A stretch of DNA of 9,944 nucleotides from Planktotalea sp. (GTDB lineage: Bacteria > Pseudomonadota > Alphaproteobacteria > Rhodobacterales > Rhodobacteraceae): assembly GCA_024645145.1 (NCBI GenBank), contig JAHEGL010000041.1:1-9944 (forward strand), given 5' to 3'. The notes under the pieces were generated by a model. It had not been told where the DNA came from. It was given only the letters and a program-made list of their open reading frames with translations, and did no database searches. Below, piece by piece: positions 1-6,161 of this stretch. Position numbers and translations under genes: made by a program. Positions within the stretch are counted from its first letter, which is position 1; each line of letters begins with the position of its first letter.

Positions 1-962
1 ACAAAGAAGAAGGGCACACCTTTTGCGATAGGTCGTTGCAGCGTGGAGAGGCGATGGGCGACTTGCTCGATGGATGCCCCAAAAAGCATAGCAAGACGTT
101 CAAGATCATGGCGCGTTTCGTGCGCGGCATCCAGGAAAGGGCCGTAGGGCATCATTGCAGCGCCAGCGTAATAATTCGCAAGACCGATTTTCGCGATGGC
201 GCGCGCTTCGACAGTTTGAAAACGCGCAAGATCAAGCGTGGCTTCGAGCAATCTTTCTTGAGTGATGAGCGCAAGTTGAATGAGAATTTGAAAGCTTTGC
301 GTCGCAGGCGCTGCATGCTGGGAAATGGTTAAAACACGCGTTTCAGGGTCAAAGTGGCGCACAGCATCTACGGGCGCAAAATTCAAAGTGATGTTGTGTT
401 GACGGAATGCGGCAGTGGCGCGCTCGCGGATGGTTGCCTCTTTCGGGCCTGTTGCGCTGAAATGTTCGGCCGCGCGGTCCATCGCATCAATGTAGTTGTC
501 ACAGTAATGAAAGAAGTCGCGGACATCTTCCCAAGGGCTGGGTTGCAATTGACCATCATCGCGCCCCAGTGCTTCATCAAGTGAGGCGAGACGTTCGTGG
601 GTCTGTCGGTATGCGCGATGCAGCTCCAAAAACGCACGCGCAAGGGCAGGGGCGTTTGAGGCTGTGAGCCGGAGATCAGCAAGCGGCGGTTCGACGGCAT
701 CAAGCACCGGATCTGCCAGCGCTTCGCGCATGTCCGTAACAAGACGCTCTGCATCACCTGAGCTCAGTTCTGTGACATCAAAGCCGAATTCTTGTGCAAG
801 CGCGAGCACAACAGTCGTCGAAAGCGGACGCTTGTTGTTTTCCATCTGATTAAGATACGGCAGCGAAACCCCAAGCTTTGCCGCAAAATCCTTTTGGGTC
901 AGCGCAACTTGCCCGCGCAACTCGCGCAATTTCGAGCCAGCGTAGATTTTTTGAAGGGCCAT
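1..962 (-). CDS. pccR: Short-chain fatty acyl-CoA regulator, PccR/ScfR-like (3' end cut by window edge)
   Basis: This is a transcription factor of the ScfR family (relatives RamB, PccR). In Rhodobacter sphaeroides PccR controls pccB in response to short-chain acyl-CoA. The visible 320 residues begin MALQKIYAGSKLRELRG. An XRE-type helix-turn-helix covers about residues 8-62, with TQKDFAAKLGVSLPYLNQ-like spacing followed by MENNKRP. A central ImmA/IrrE-like region follows, without an HEXXH metalloprotease motif. The family signature NYYAGAAMMPYGPF is near residues 263-276, then FGASIEQVAHRLSTLQRP. The reading frame is open to the left edge, so the C-terminal part (roughly 150 residues in relatives) is missing. 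The ATG at 962-960 is preceded by a modest AAGAGA ribosome site. The gene lies 65 nt downstream of the exporter on the same strand but has its own likely promoter. Family assignment is confident. The specific PccR role is inferred from the pccB neighbourhood and the shared operator motif. Confidence 0.9.
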   Translation of the reverse strand, partial: MALQKIYAGSKLRELRGQVALTQKDFAAKLGVSLPYLNQMENNKRPLSTTVVLALAQEFGFDVTELSSGDAERLVTDMREALADPVLDAVEPPLADLRLTASNAPALARAFLELHRAYRQTHERLASLDEALGRDDGQLQPSPWEDVRDFFHYCDNYIDAMDRAAEHFSATGPKEATIRERATAAFRQHNITLNFAPVDAVRHFDPETRVLTISQHAAPATQSFQILIQLALITQERLLEATLDLARFQTVEARAIAKIGLANYYAGAAMMPYGPFLDAAHETRHDLERLAMLFGASIEQVAHRLSTLQRPIAKGVPFFF

Positions 963-972
963 GGCGCGTCTC

Positions 973-1023
973 TTAGCAAATTTGCATTACGCTATTGTAA
1001 GCTTTGCAAAGCCTGCACTGCAA
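973..1023 (-). promoter_or_regulatory. pccR promoter with TTTGC-type operators (likely autoregulation)
   Basis: Two perfect palindromes lie upstream of pccR: GCAAATTTGC at 976-985 and GCTTTGCAAAGC at 1001-1012, with centres 26 bp apart. On the minus strand a possible -10 TACAAT (999-994) lies 18 bp downstream of a weak -35 TTGCAG (1023-1018). The second palindrome then sits in the promoter spacer and the first over the expected start of transcription. TTTGCAAA-X4-TTTGCAAA is, from memory, the motif reported for R. sphaeroides PccR. The half-sites match here, but that exact spacing is not seen. The arrangement suggests negative autoregulation, which is inference. The hexamers are weak and the promoter call is less sure than the palindromes. 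Confidence 0.6.
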
Positions 1024-1027
1024 GTCG

Positions 1028-2242
1028 TCAAGCACCGATAGCTTTGGCGCGCCGTATCACAAAGGCCGCCGCGAGCAATCCACCTGTGGTGCTGGCGACC
1101 ATAAGCCAAAGGACTGGCATCGCTGTGTCTTTGCCTGTCAGAATGATCCCCGCGACTGCTGATAAAACTGCGCCGAACCCGATCATGATGGAGCCACCTA
1201 ATCCTGAAGCTGTGCCCGCCAAGTGCGGGCGAACCGAAAGCATACCAGACGTTGCGTTGGGAATCGTCATGCCATTCCCGATCCCGACAATGGTCATGAA
1301 GCCGAAGAAGGTCGCAGGGGTTCCCAAGCCAACACCGAAGACAAGCAGTGAGGCGACAGTCGCAAAGGTCGCGATTATCGTTCCGTAAAACACCATGTTG
1401 TTGATCCCAACACGTGTAGAGTAACGGCCGGATACGAAATTACCCAAAAAATAGCCAAAGGCAGGTGAGCCGAAATAAAATCCGAGCACAGAGGGTGAAA
1501 GCATGAATATTTCAGTTCCCACGTAGGGCGCGCCGCCAAGATAGGCGAAGAATGCGCCAGAGGTCAGGCCGGACGCGATGGAGTATCCCCAAAATCGCGG
1601 AGAGGACAGGAGTTCGGGGTAGTGGCCAAACTGCTGGCGCAGGGTTTCACCTGTCGCACGTTTGGTTTCGCCCTGATCAAAGTAGCAAGTTGCAAACATG
1701 CCCAAGCCAGAGACCGCCATTAGCCAGAAACTGGCCTGCCAGCCGAAGGTTTCATCAAGCACACCGCCAAGCATCGGCCCCAACATGGGGACAACTGCCA
1801 TGCCCATGGTCACGTATCCAATCAAAGATGCGGCTTGGTCGGCGGTAACGACATCACGGATGATTGCGCGGCTGAGCACCATCGCAGTGACGATGACGGC
1901 TTGAGCCATGCGAAATAACAAAAACACAGTCGCGTTTGGCGCATAAACGCAGCCTACAGACGCAATAGTGAATAGTGCCAAACCCCATAAAATAACGGGT
2001 CTGCGTCCGAGATTGTCTGAAATCGGGCCAATAATTATTTGAAGCACCGCGTTCATAGCGAAATAGGCGGCAACCGTCATTTGCAAAACCCAGTATTCTG
2101 TTTTGAAATGCAGCGCCATGTTAGGCAATGAGGGCAAAAACACATTCATCGCAAGCGCTGAGACGCCTGCAAGAAGGATGAGCGTAATGATGTGGGGCGG
2201 TGTCGCGCGATCAAACAGGCGCGCTGAATAAGAGTCGTTCAT
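1028..2242 (-). CDS. Bcr/CflA-type MFS drug:proton antiporter
   Basis: This 404-residue inner-membrane transporter has the length and hydrophobic pattern of a 12-segment DHA1/Bcr-CflA member. Motif A of the loop between segments 2 and 3 is GPISDNLGRRP at about residues 72-82, with D76. A motif B-like stretch runs from R111 to the SRAIIRD sequence ending at D130. The antiporter motif C is VVPMLGPMLGG at about 150-160, followed by GWQASFW. Such proteins export small molecules (bicyclomycin, chloramphenicol, cysteine or others) using the proton gradient; the substrate cannot be read from the sequence. The start is the ATG at 2242-2240, with no strong Shine-Dalgarno before it. It is divergent from pccB across a 254-nt shared region and lies upstream of pccR on the same strand. 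It may therefore belong to the same acyl-CoA-responsive unit, for example as an organic acid exporter, but that is speculation from position. Confidence 0.9.
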   Translation of the reverse strand: MNDSYSARLFDRATPPHIITLILLAGVSALAMNVFLPSLPNMALHFKTEYWVLQMTVAAYFAMNAVLQIIIGPISDNLGRRPVILWGLALFTIASVGCVYAPNATVFLLFRMAQAVIVTAMVLSRAIIRDVVTADQAASLIGYVTMGMAVVPMLGPMLGGVLDETFGWQASFWLMAVSGLGMFATCYFDQGETKRATGETLRQQFGHYPELLSSPRFWGYSIASGLTSGAFFAYLGGAPYVGTEIFMLSPSVLGFYFGSPAFGYFLGNFVSGRYSTRVGINNMVFYGTIIATFATVASLLVFGVGLGTPATFFGFMTIVGIGNGMTIPNATSGMLSVRPHLAGTASGLGGSIMIGFGAVLSAVAGIILTGKDTAMPVLWLMVASTTGGLLAAAFVIRRAKAIGA

Positions 2243-2321
2243 AATCGCTTTTTAACGCGAAGCGCCTATCGGCAACAGGGACAAATGATATAGTTTGAAA
2301 AAGACGTCGCGGCGCATGGGC

Positions 2322-2400
2322 TTAGCAATTTTGCTATTTGCAATGCATAGATTAGCATGAATATGCAAATTTGCGATAATTTGCTTTTTTTCTGCAACTG
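2322..2400 (+). promoter_or_regulatory. pccB promoter/operator region (divergent with MFS gene)
   Basis: Within the 254-nt gap between the exporter and pccB, this AT-rich stretch holds four TTTGC motifs (2330-2334, 2337-2341, 2370-2374, 2380-2384). It also holds the perfect palindrome GCAAATTTGC (2365-2374) and an inverted repeat TAGCAA-tt-TTGCTA (2323-2336). The 12-mer ATGCAAATTTGC (2363-2374) is identical to the one before pccR, in the same orientation relative to the gene. A plausible promoter is TTAGCA (2352-2357), a 17-bp spacer, then GATAAT (2375-2380). The palindrome would fall in its spacer, and the leader would be about 110 nt. PccR control of pccB through TTTGCAAA-type motifs is established in R. 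sphaeroides; its use here is inferred. The repeats at 2323-2341 could equally serve the exporter, for which I found no clear promoter. Confidence 0.65.
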
Positions 2401-2496
2401 CGCAGGGTACCCACATGCGCTAACGACCTGTTGTACAAGAGCCGATCTGACAAGGCTCAGAATACGCGCCACAGCGGCGCACAGAAGGGACATGCG

Positions 2497-4029
2497 ATGA
2501 AAGATATTCTGCAAGAACTCTCCGAGCGCCGCGGTGCCGCGCGACTTGGCGGCGGTCAAAAGCGTCTCGACAGCCAGCAAGCCAAAGGCAAGCTCAGCGC
2601 GCGCGAGCGGATCGAGCTGTTGCTCGATGAGGAGAGCTTTGAAGAATACGACATGTTCGTCACGCATCGTTGCACCGATTTTGGGATGGAAAACCAAAAG
2701 CCAGCAGGTGACGGTGTGGTGACCGGCTGGGGCACGATTAATGGCCGCATGGTGTATGTGTACTCGCAAGATTTCACCGTTCTTGGTGGGTCTGTGTCTG
2801 CAACGCATGCGAAAAAGATTTGCAAGATCATGGACATGGCGATGCAAAATGGCGCGCCAATCATCGGTATGAACGATTCTGGAGGCGCGCGCATCCAAGA
2901 GGGCGTCGATAGCCTTGGTGGATACGGCGAAATTTTCCAACGCAATATAATGGCCTCTGGCGTGGTGCCGCAGATTTCGATGATTATGGGGCCTTGTGCG
3001 GGTGGCGCGGTCTATTCTCCCGCGATGACCGACTTCATTTTTATGGTCAAAGACACATCCTACATGTTCGTCACTGGCCCTGACGTTGTGAAAACAGTGA
3101 CCAATGAACAAGTCACTGCTGAAGAACTTGGCGGTGCAAGCACGCATACCAAAAAGTCATCCGTCGCAGATGCTGCGTTTGAAAACGACGTTGAGGCAAT
3201 TGCTGAAGTACGCCGTTTGATCGATCTGTTGCCGCTCAACAATCGCGAGAAGCCACCTGTGCGCCCCTTCTTTGACGATGTCGCGCGTGTTGAACTGTCG
3301 CTTGATACGTTGGTGCCTGACAATCCAAACCAGCCCTATGACATGAAAGAACTAATCATGAAAATTGCGGATGAAGGCGATTTTTACGAGATTCAGAAGG
3401 ATTTTGCCGGCAACATTCTAACGGGCTTCATCCGGCTTGAAGGACAAACCGTTGGCGTCGTTGCGAACCAGCCTTTGGTGCTTGCGGGTGTTCTGGATAT
3501 TGATAGCTCGCGCAAGGCTGCGCGTTTCGTGCGCTTCTGTGATGCGTTCGAAATTCCGATACTGTCCTTGGTGGATGTTCCTGGCTTCTTGCCCGGCACG
3601 ACGCAGGAATATCGCGGGGTCATCAAACACGGCGCAAAGTTGCTCTTTGCTTATGGCGAGGCAACAGTGCCAAAGGTCACGCTGATCACCCGCAAGGCTT
3701 ACGGTGGCGCCTATGTTGTTATGGCGTCCAAGCATTTGCAAGCGGATGTGAATTACGCTTGGCCGACAGCAGAAATTGCGGTGATGGGCGCAAAAGGTGC
3801 GACAGAAATCATTCACCGCGCCGACATGGGCGACGCAGATAAAATCGCGCAGCACGAAGCGGATTATAACGAACGTTTCGCCAATCCCTTTGTGGCCGCC
3901 GAGCGTGGCTTTGTGGATGAGGTGATCCAGCCGCGCAGCACGCGCAAGCGGATCAGTCGCGCATTTGCAGCATTGCGTAGCAAAAAGCAGACCATGCCGT
4001 GGAAAAAGCACGACAATATTCCGCTTTGA
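2497..4029 (+). CDS. pccB: Propionyl-CoA carboxylase, carboxyltransferase (beta) subunit
   Basis: PccB transfers the carboxyl group from carboxybiotin on PccA to propionyl-CoA, giving (S)-methylmalonyl-CoA. It is cytosolic and works in an alpha6-beta6 complex. The protein has 510 residues, the usual family length, with two crotonase-fold halves (about 25-270 and 280-505). Conserved glycine-rich elements are [15 protein letters not shown] from residue 129, the N-terminal oxyanion-hole region [11 protein letters not shown] at 165-175, and the C-terminal counterpart [13 protein letters not shown] at 400-412. The start is the ATG at 2497, preceded by GAAGGGA at 2484-2490 with a 6-nt gap. The frame is open further upstream (to 2431), but those codons lack family similarity and a ribosome site. 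Methylcrotonyl- or acetyl-CoA carboxylase beta subunits are related alternatives; the neighbouring pccA and pccR make PccB by far the best reading. Confidence 0.97.
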   Translation: MKDILQELSERRGAARLGGGQKRLDSQQAKGKLSARERIELLLDEESFEEYDMFVTHRCTDFGMENQKPAGDGVVTGWGTINGRMVYVYSQDFTVLGGSVSATHAKKICKIMDMAMQNGAPIIGMNDSGGARIQEGVDSLGGYGEIFQRNIMASGVVPQISMIMGPCAGGAVYSPAMTDFIFMVKDTSYMFVTGPDVVKTVTNEQVTAEELGGASTHTKKSSVADAAFENDVEAIAEVRRLIDLLPLNNREKPPVRPFFDDVARVELSLDTLVPDNPNQPYDMKELIMKIADEGDFYEIQKDFAGNILTGFIRLEGQTVGVVANQPLVLAGVLDIDSSRKAARFVRFCDAFEIPILSLVDVPGFLPGTTQEYRGVIKHGAKLLFAYGEATVPKVTLITRKAYGGAYVVMASKHLQADVNYAWPTAEIAVMGAKGATEIIHRADMGDADKIAQHEADYNERFANPFVAAERGFVDEVIQPRSTRKRISRAFAALRSKKQTMPWKKHDNIPL

Positions 4030-4065
4030 TCTGACCCTATCCCTTTGCAAGGACCGCAAAAAACT

Positions 4066-4413
4066 ATGACGCAAGGCATGTGGCATACTCAAAAAGATGG
4101 CGACGTCGTGACGTTGGCCCGTGCGCTTCCTGCGCGCTTTGATGTGAGCGCAACTGCGTCGTTTCCCATGCTGGCCCGAACACGTTTGGCGCATCAAATC
4201 CGTCAGGATATGTGGCGTGCTTTGCGCAATATTCGCGGGTTTTCGCCAGTGGTTCGGGTGGAGCGGTGCGACACCGGTTTGCGTGTAACCGCAGGCGGGC
4301 GGGTGCCGCAGCCGATTAGCAAGCATATATCCGAACGTGTGGAGAGCTTACTGAGCGATGAAGACTTGCGCGCGCGTTGGATCAAATGTGCAAGGGTGCG
4401 GGTGAGCGGATGA
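4066..4413 (+). CDS. Small Arg-rich protein of unknown function, next to pccB
   Basis: This 115-residue protein begins MTQGMWHTQKDGDVVTLARAL. I do not recognise a family. It is basic and arginine-rich (many R in residues 15-75), with no signal peptide or membrane segment, so it is probably cytoplasmic. The C-terminal half contains GGRVPQPISKHISERVESLL, which looks helical. The ATG at 4066 was chosen over the upstream in-frame TTG at 4045; an AAGGA lies at 4049-4053, a rather long 12 nt before the ATG. The gene starts 36 nt after pccB. Its stop overlaps the start of the next gene in an ATGA junction (4410-4413), so it is very probably co-transcribed with pccB and translationally coupled to the exported protein. 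The tight packing argues that it is real. Confidence 0.75.
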   Translation: MTQGMWHTQKDGDVVTLARALPARFDVSATASFPMLARTRLAHQIRQDMWRALRNIRGFSPVVRVERCDTGLRVTAGGRVPQPISKHISERVESLLSDEDLRARWIKCARVRVSG

Positions 4414-4805
4414 AAATGGCCTGTCTCGAGATCGTGGCACTTGCGTGCTGTTTCACTACGTCGCTTTTAGCAGAGCAGGCCGTCGCTGTGCCCTCGGGTC
4501 AAAGCGTGCGTTTTTTTGAACAACTGGATGAGCCTGAAAATGGCATCATTCGATTGCGTTTTATTGCGCCGGATCTTGCTAGTCCGCTCAAGCGGCCAAG
4601 CTTTGAGGATATGACCCTTGATCTTGAGGCGCTCTGTACGGAATTCGGGTTGCAGAACCTGCTTCAAAATGAAGAGCAACCAAAGCAGATCGTTGTGTCA
4701 CTTTCGGCGGAACCCGTTGAATTTGGTATTGCAAACTCAGACGTAGAACAGGTTTTTGAAGCTTTCAGTGTCGAAAATGAGACCTGCATGTTGGAGATGT
4801 TTTGA
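4410..4805 (+). CDS. Exported DUF6497-like protein
   Basis: This 131-residue protein has an N-terminal hydrophobic segment (about residues 4-21, with cleavage likely after LLA at 21 or AVA at 26), so the mature part should be periplasmic. The mature region reads like the Rhodobacterales DUF6497 family: VPSGQ at the mature start, then LRFIAPDLA, the LEALCTEFGL segment, IVVSLSAEPVEFGIANSD and a VENETCMLEMF end. Two mature cysteines, C76 and C126, could form a disulfide. The family function is unknown. The ATG at 4410 overlaps the previous stop (ATGA); an in-frame ATG at 4416 is an alternative start. A glutamate (E7) inside the hydrophobic segment is unusual for a signal peptide. Family naming is from memory of the conserved pattern, so treat it as probable. 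Confidence 0.8.
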   Translation: MKMACLEIVALACCFTTSLLAEQAVAVPSGQSVRFFEQLDEPENGIIRLRFIAPDLASPLKRPSFEDMTLDLEALCTEFGLQNLLQNEEQPKQIVVSLSAEPVEFGIANSDVEQVFEAFSVENETCMLEMF

Positions 4806-4925
4806 TGGAACCACAATATGTTGCGCACCGAAGCTCATCCACCCTTGGAAATGATGCGTTAGAGTCACAAAACCAGTCGATAGCTGCTTGTGGATATCTT
4901 TTTGCAACGGGCTGGCGTAGTTTAG

Positions 4926-4954
4926 CCGACAGGTGCACCCAAGTGACCTATACC
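4926..4954 (+). promoter_or_regulatory. Possible sigma70-type promoter before the 48-aa lipoprotein gene
   Basis: The 214 nt between the DUF6497-like gene and the small lipoprotein gene hold no convincing ORF. A promoter-like pair lies at CCGACA (4926-4931), a 17-bp spacer, then TATACC (4949-4954), matching 8 of 12 consensus positions. It would give a leader of about 59 nt. The gap is far longer than the other spacings in this operon, which fits a separate promoter. The evidence is weak. Confidence 0.3.
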
Positions 4955-5019
4955 TCGAAAGGGACAGGACGGCGGGATTCTATCGTTGATCTGGTTCGTA
5001 AATTTGACAGGAGACTAAG

Positions 5020-5166
5020 ATGTCCAAGAGCATCAAACTGCTGGCAGTACTCGGTGTTGCACTCGCAGCGTCCGCTTGCGCACGCCAAGCACCGGTTGAA
5101 GAGTTCGTTGTGGTTGATCCCGCGCCGATCTCCGTTGAGCCAACATACACAGGCAAGTACAAGTAA
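5020..5166 (+). CDS. Small lipoprotein, 48 aa
   Basis: This short gene encodes MSKSIKLLAVLGVALAASAC followed by a 28-residue mature peptide ending PTYTGKYK. The N-terminus is a lipoprotein signal peptide: basic residues at 3 and 6, a hydrophobic core, and an ASAC lipobox with the acylated cysteine at position 20. The mature part is mildly acidic at first (EEFVVVDP) and basic at the very end. A strong ribosome site AGGAGA (5009-5014) lies 5 nt before the ATG at 5020. A perfect hairpin follows the stop by 9 nt. From memory, very similar short lipoproteins sit near pcc genes in other Rhodobacterales, but the function is unknown. It overlaps, in another frame, a longer spurious ORF. The ribosome site, lipobox and hairpin make this the real gene. 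Confidence 0.88.
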   Translation: MSKSIKLLAVLGVALAASACARQAPVEEFVVVDPAPISVEPTYTGKYK

Positions 5167-5175
5167 TTTGCCTTT

Positions 5176-5199
5176 GGAGCAGGCGTTCACGCCTGCTCC
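5176..5199 (+). terminator. Perfect 10-bp stem-loop after the small lipoprotein gene
   Basis: The arms GGAGCAGGCG (5176-5185) and CGCCTGCTCC (5190-5199) are perfectly complementary around a TTCA loop. The hairpin starts 9 nt after the stop codon. The following sequence (gagcctttcgcc) has no clean T-run, so it may be a weak terminator or a 3'-end-stabilising hairpin that lets some transcription continue to the next gene. Confidence 0.7.
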
Positions 5200-5221
5200 G
5201 AGCCTTTCGCCTATTATTGCC

Positions 5222-5243
5222 ACGCACCAGATCGGGGGTGCGT
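5222..5243 (+). promoter_or_regulatory. Hairpin covering the ribosome-binding site of the 122-aa ORF
   Basis: The arms ACGCACC (5222-5228) and GGTGCGT (5237-5243) enclose an 8-nt loop. The structure ends one base before the ATG at 5245. The only Shine-Dalgarno-like sequence for that gene, GGGGG at 5234-5238, is split between the loop and the 3' arm. Folding would therefore be expected to lower translation initiation. The pairing is visible in the sequence; the regulatory role is inferred. Confidence 0.4.
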
Positions 5244-5244
5244 C

Positions 5245-5613
5245 ATGGCACTAGACTATATGCTAAAGCATCGCGGCTTTCCTGGCCGACTCCCTGGTAC
5301 TGATTTCCAATTCACATTGAGACGCGCCAATCCCAAAGGGGCCACGCCTATCGAACGCCGTGAGCGCCGTTATGATCGCAAACCAGCGGACCGTCGCGCG
5401 GATGCCGGTTTTGTGGCGGCGCTTTGGGAGCAGTTTGGCGATCAACCCTTTGAGCGGGGCAATCTAGATGCGGGCCGTCTGAGCTGGCTCTTTGGTCGTG
5501 AAGTACTGCCCTATGATGATCCTTTTGATTCCGCCAATTATGAGGCGATGTTGATCCTTGATCCACGTGCCGCCGCGATGGCCTTTCCTGATGCAGCGGA
5601 TTGGGGGCAATAG
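5245..5613 (+). CDS. Hypothetical protein, 122 aa, pcc cluster
   Basis: I do not recognise a family for this 122-residue protein, which starts MALDYMLKHRGFPGRLPGTD. It has no signal peptide or transmembrane segment. Residues about 25-55 are strongly basic (RRANPKG, IERRERRYDRKPADRRAD). The C-terminal half is acidic and aromatic, with LWEQFGDQPFERGNLDAGRL, FGREVLPYDDPFDSANYEAM and a DAADWGQ end. A basic N-terminal half joined to an acidic C-terminal half could mean a nucleic-acid- or protein-binding adaptor, but no function can be assigned. The ATG at 5245 has GGGGG as its only ribosome-site candidate, partly buried in a hairpin; M6 (ATG at 5260) has no better one. It lies 78 nt after the small lipoprotein gene, and an intrinsic terminator stands about 170 nt downstream. 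Confidence 0.75.
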   Translation: MALDYMLKHRGFPGRLPGTDFQFTLRRANPKGATPIERRERRYDRKPADRRADAGFVAALWEQFGDQPFERGNLDAGRLSWLFGREVLPYDDPFDSANYEAMLILDPRAAAMAFPDAADWGQ

Positions 5614-5781
5614 GCATGTTTCAGCCGAAAGATGCCGCTCATAGGCAGATTAAAGCCTGTTTGACCCCTGCAAACGCAAGCCGCTTTGCACAAGGGCACG
5701 TTGCAATCATCAATGTTCACACGAAGTTGCACCAGATGCTCGTTCGAAGTGACGGCGCAACTCTCCGTAACCCTTCCCCTT

Positions 5782-5824
5782 GTCGGCGGTCTGGTGCTAG
5801 CTTGCACCCACTGCCGACTTTTTT
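5782..5824 (+). terminator. Intrinsic terminator upstream of the glycine-zipper lipoprotein gene
   Basis: The outer stem GTCGGCGG (5782-5789) pairs with CTGCCGAC (5811-5818) through one G-U wobble. An inner stem GGTGC (5793-5797) pairs with GCACC (5804-5808). A run of six T (5819-5824) follows directly, the classic Rho-independent form for plus-strand transcription. It lies 168 nt after the stop of the 122-aa ORF and 42 nt before the next start codon. It could end the upstream operon, end a small RNA from 5614-5780, or act as an attenuator of the lipoprotein gene. The 253-nt gap around it (5614-5866) contains no supportable ORF. Confidence 0.85.
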
Positions 5825-5866
5825 CTTGAGAGCGGTTGCGAAACCTAACTTCGAAAGAGATTTATT

Positions 5867-6070
5867 ATGTCAAAATCAACAAAGATCCTCGCAGCACTGG
5901 TCCTTTCTGGGTCTCTTGCAGGATGCGTTTCTCCTGATCCACAAGTTCAAAACGTTGCCGGTGGCGCAGCACTGGGCGCAGCAGCAAGCGCGATTGCTGG
6001 CGGCAACCAAGGCCAAGTCATCGCAGGCGGCATCGTTGGTGCCACAGCAGGCGCACTTATCCCGAACTAA
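5867..6070 (+). CDS. Small glycine-zipper lipoprotein, 67 aa
   Basis: This gene encodes a lipoprotein signal peptide with a canonical LAGC lipobox and acylated cysteine at position 20. A short linker (VSPDPQVQNVA) follows, then a Gly/Ala-rich membrane-associating segment (GGAALGAAASAIAGG, then QVIAGGIVGATAGALIPN). Regularly spaced glycines mark it as a glycine-zipper protein of the OsmB/SlyB/YMGG-like type, likely outer-membrane anchored and often linked to envelope stress. The exact role is unknown. The ATG at 5867 follows a purine-rich GAAAGAGA (5853-5860) by 6 nt. The gene is bounded by two intrinsic terminators (5782-5824 and 6126-6161), so it probably makes a short monocistronic mRNA. 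Its first residues (MSKSxKxLA) resemble those of the 48-aa lipoprotein 0.8 kb upstream. Confidence 0.87.
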   Translation: MSKSTKILAALVLSGSLAGCVSPDPQVQNVAGGAALGAAASAIAGGNQGQVIAGGIVGATAGALIPN

Positions 6071-6125
6071 GCACAGCTTTCGCTTTTTCCCTTTTCTTGC
6101 GGAAAAGCTACAAACCACATGCAAG

Positions 6126-6161
6126 CGTCGCTTTGCCCGGATCGGGCAGGGCGGCGTTTTT
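6126..6161 (+). terminator. Strong intrinsic terminator between the lipoprotein gene and pccA
   Basis: A 14-bp stem with several G-U pairs forms between CGTCGCTTTGCCCG (6126-6139) and CGGGCAGGGCGGCG (6143-6156), closed by a GAT loop and followed by TTTTT (6157-6161). The preceding AAG (6123-6125) can extend the pairing into the T-run. It starts 55 nt after the lipoprotein stop and acts on plus-strand transcription. Only 31 nt separate the T-run from the pccA start codon, too little for a full promoter. pccA transcription must therefore read through it or start upstream of it. Confidence 0.85.

Noticed and set aside
2266..3147. Long minus-strand open frame (293 codons) opposite the start of pccB.
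   Set aside because: It is antisense to highly conserved pccB codons and its His/Arg/Ala-rich translation is typical of a shadow frame.
4044..4064. TTTGCAAG followed by GCAAAA after pccB, resembling PccR half-sites.
   Set aside because: It coincides with the ribosome-site region of the next gene inside the operon, and the second half does not match.
3418..4326. Minus-strand open frame of 302 codons opposite the 3' end of pccB and the next gene.
   Set aside because: It is antisense to two plus-strand genes. The His/Arg/Cys-rich translation shows no family resemblance.
4805..5254. Open frame of about 149 codons whose ATG overlaps the DUF6497-like stop (TGATG).
   Set aside because: It runs across the small lipoprotein gene and its hairpin in another frame. 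Its composition is Ser/Arg-rich and unlike a folded protein, and it lacks a clear ribosome site.
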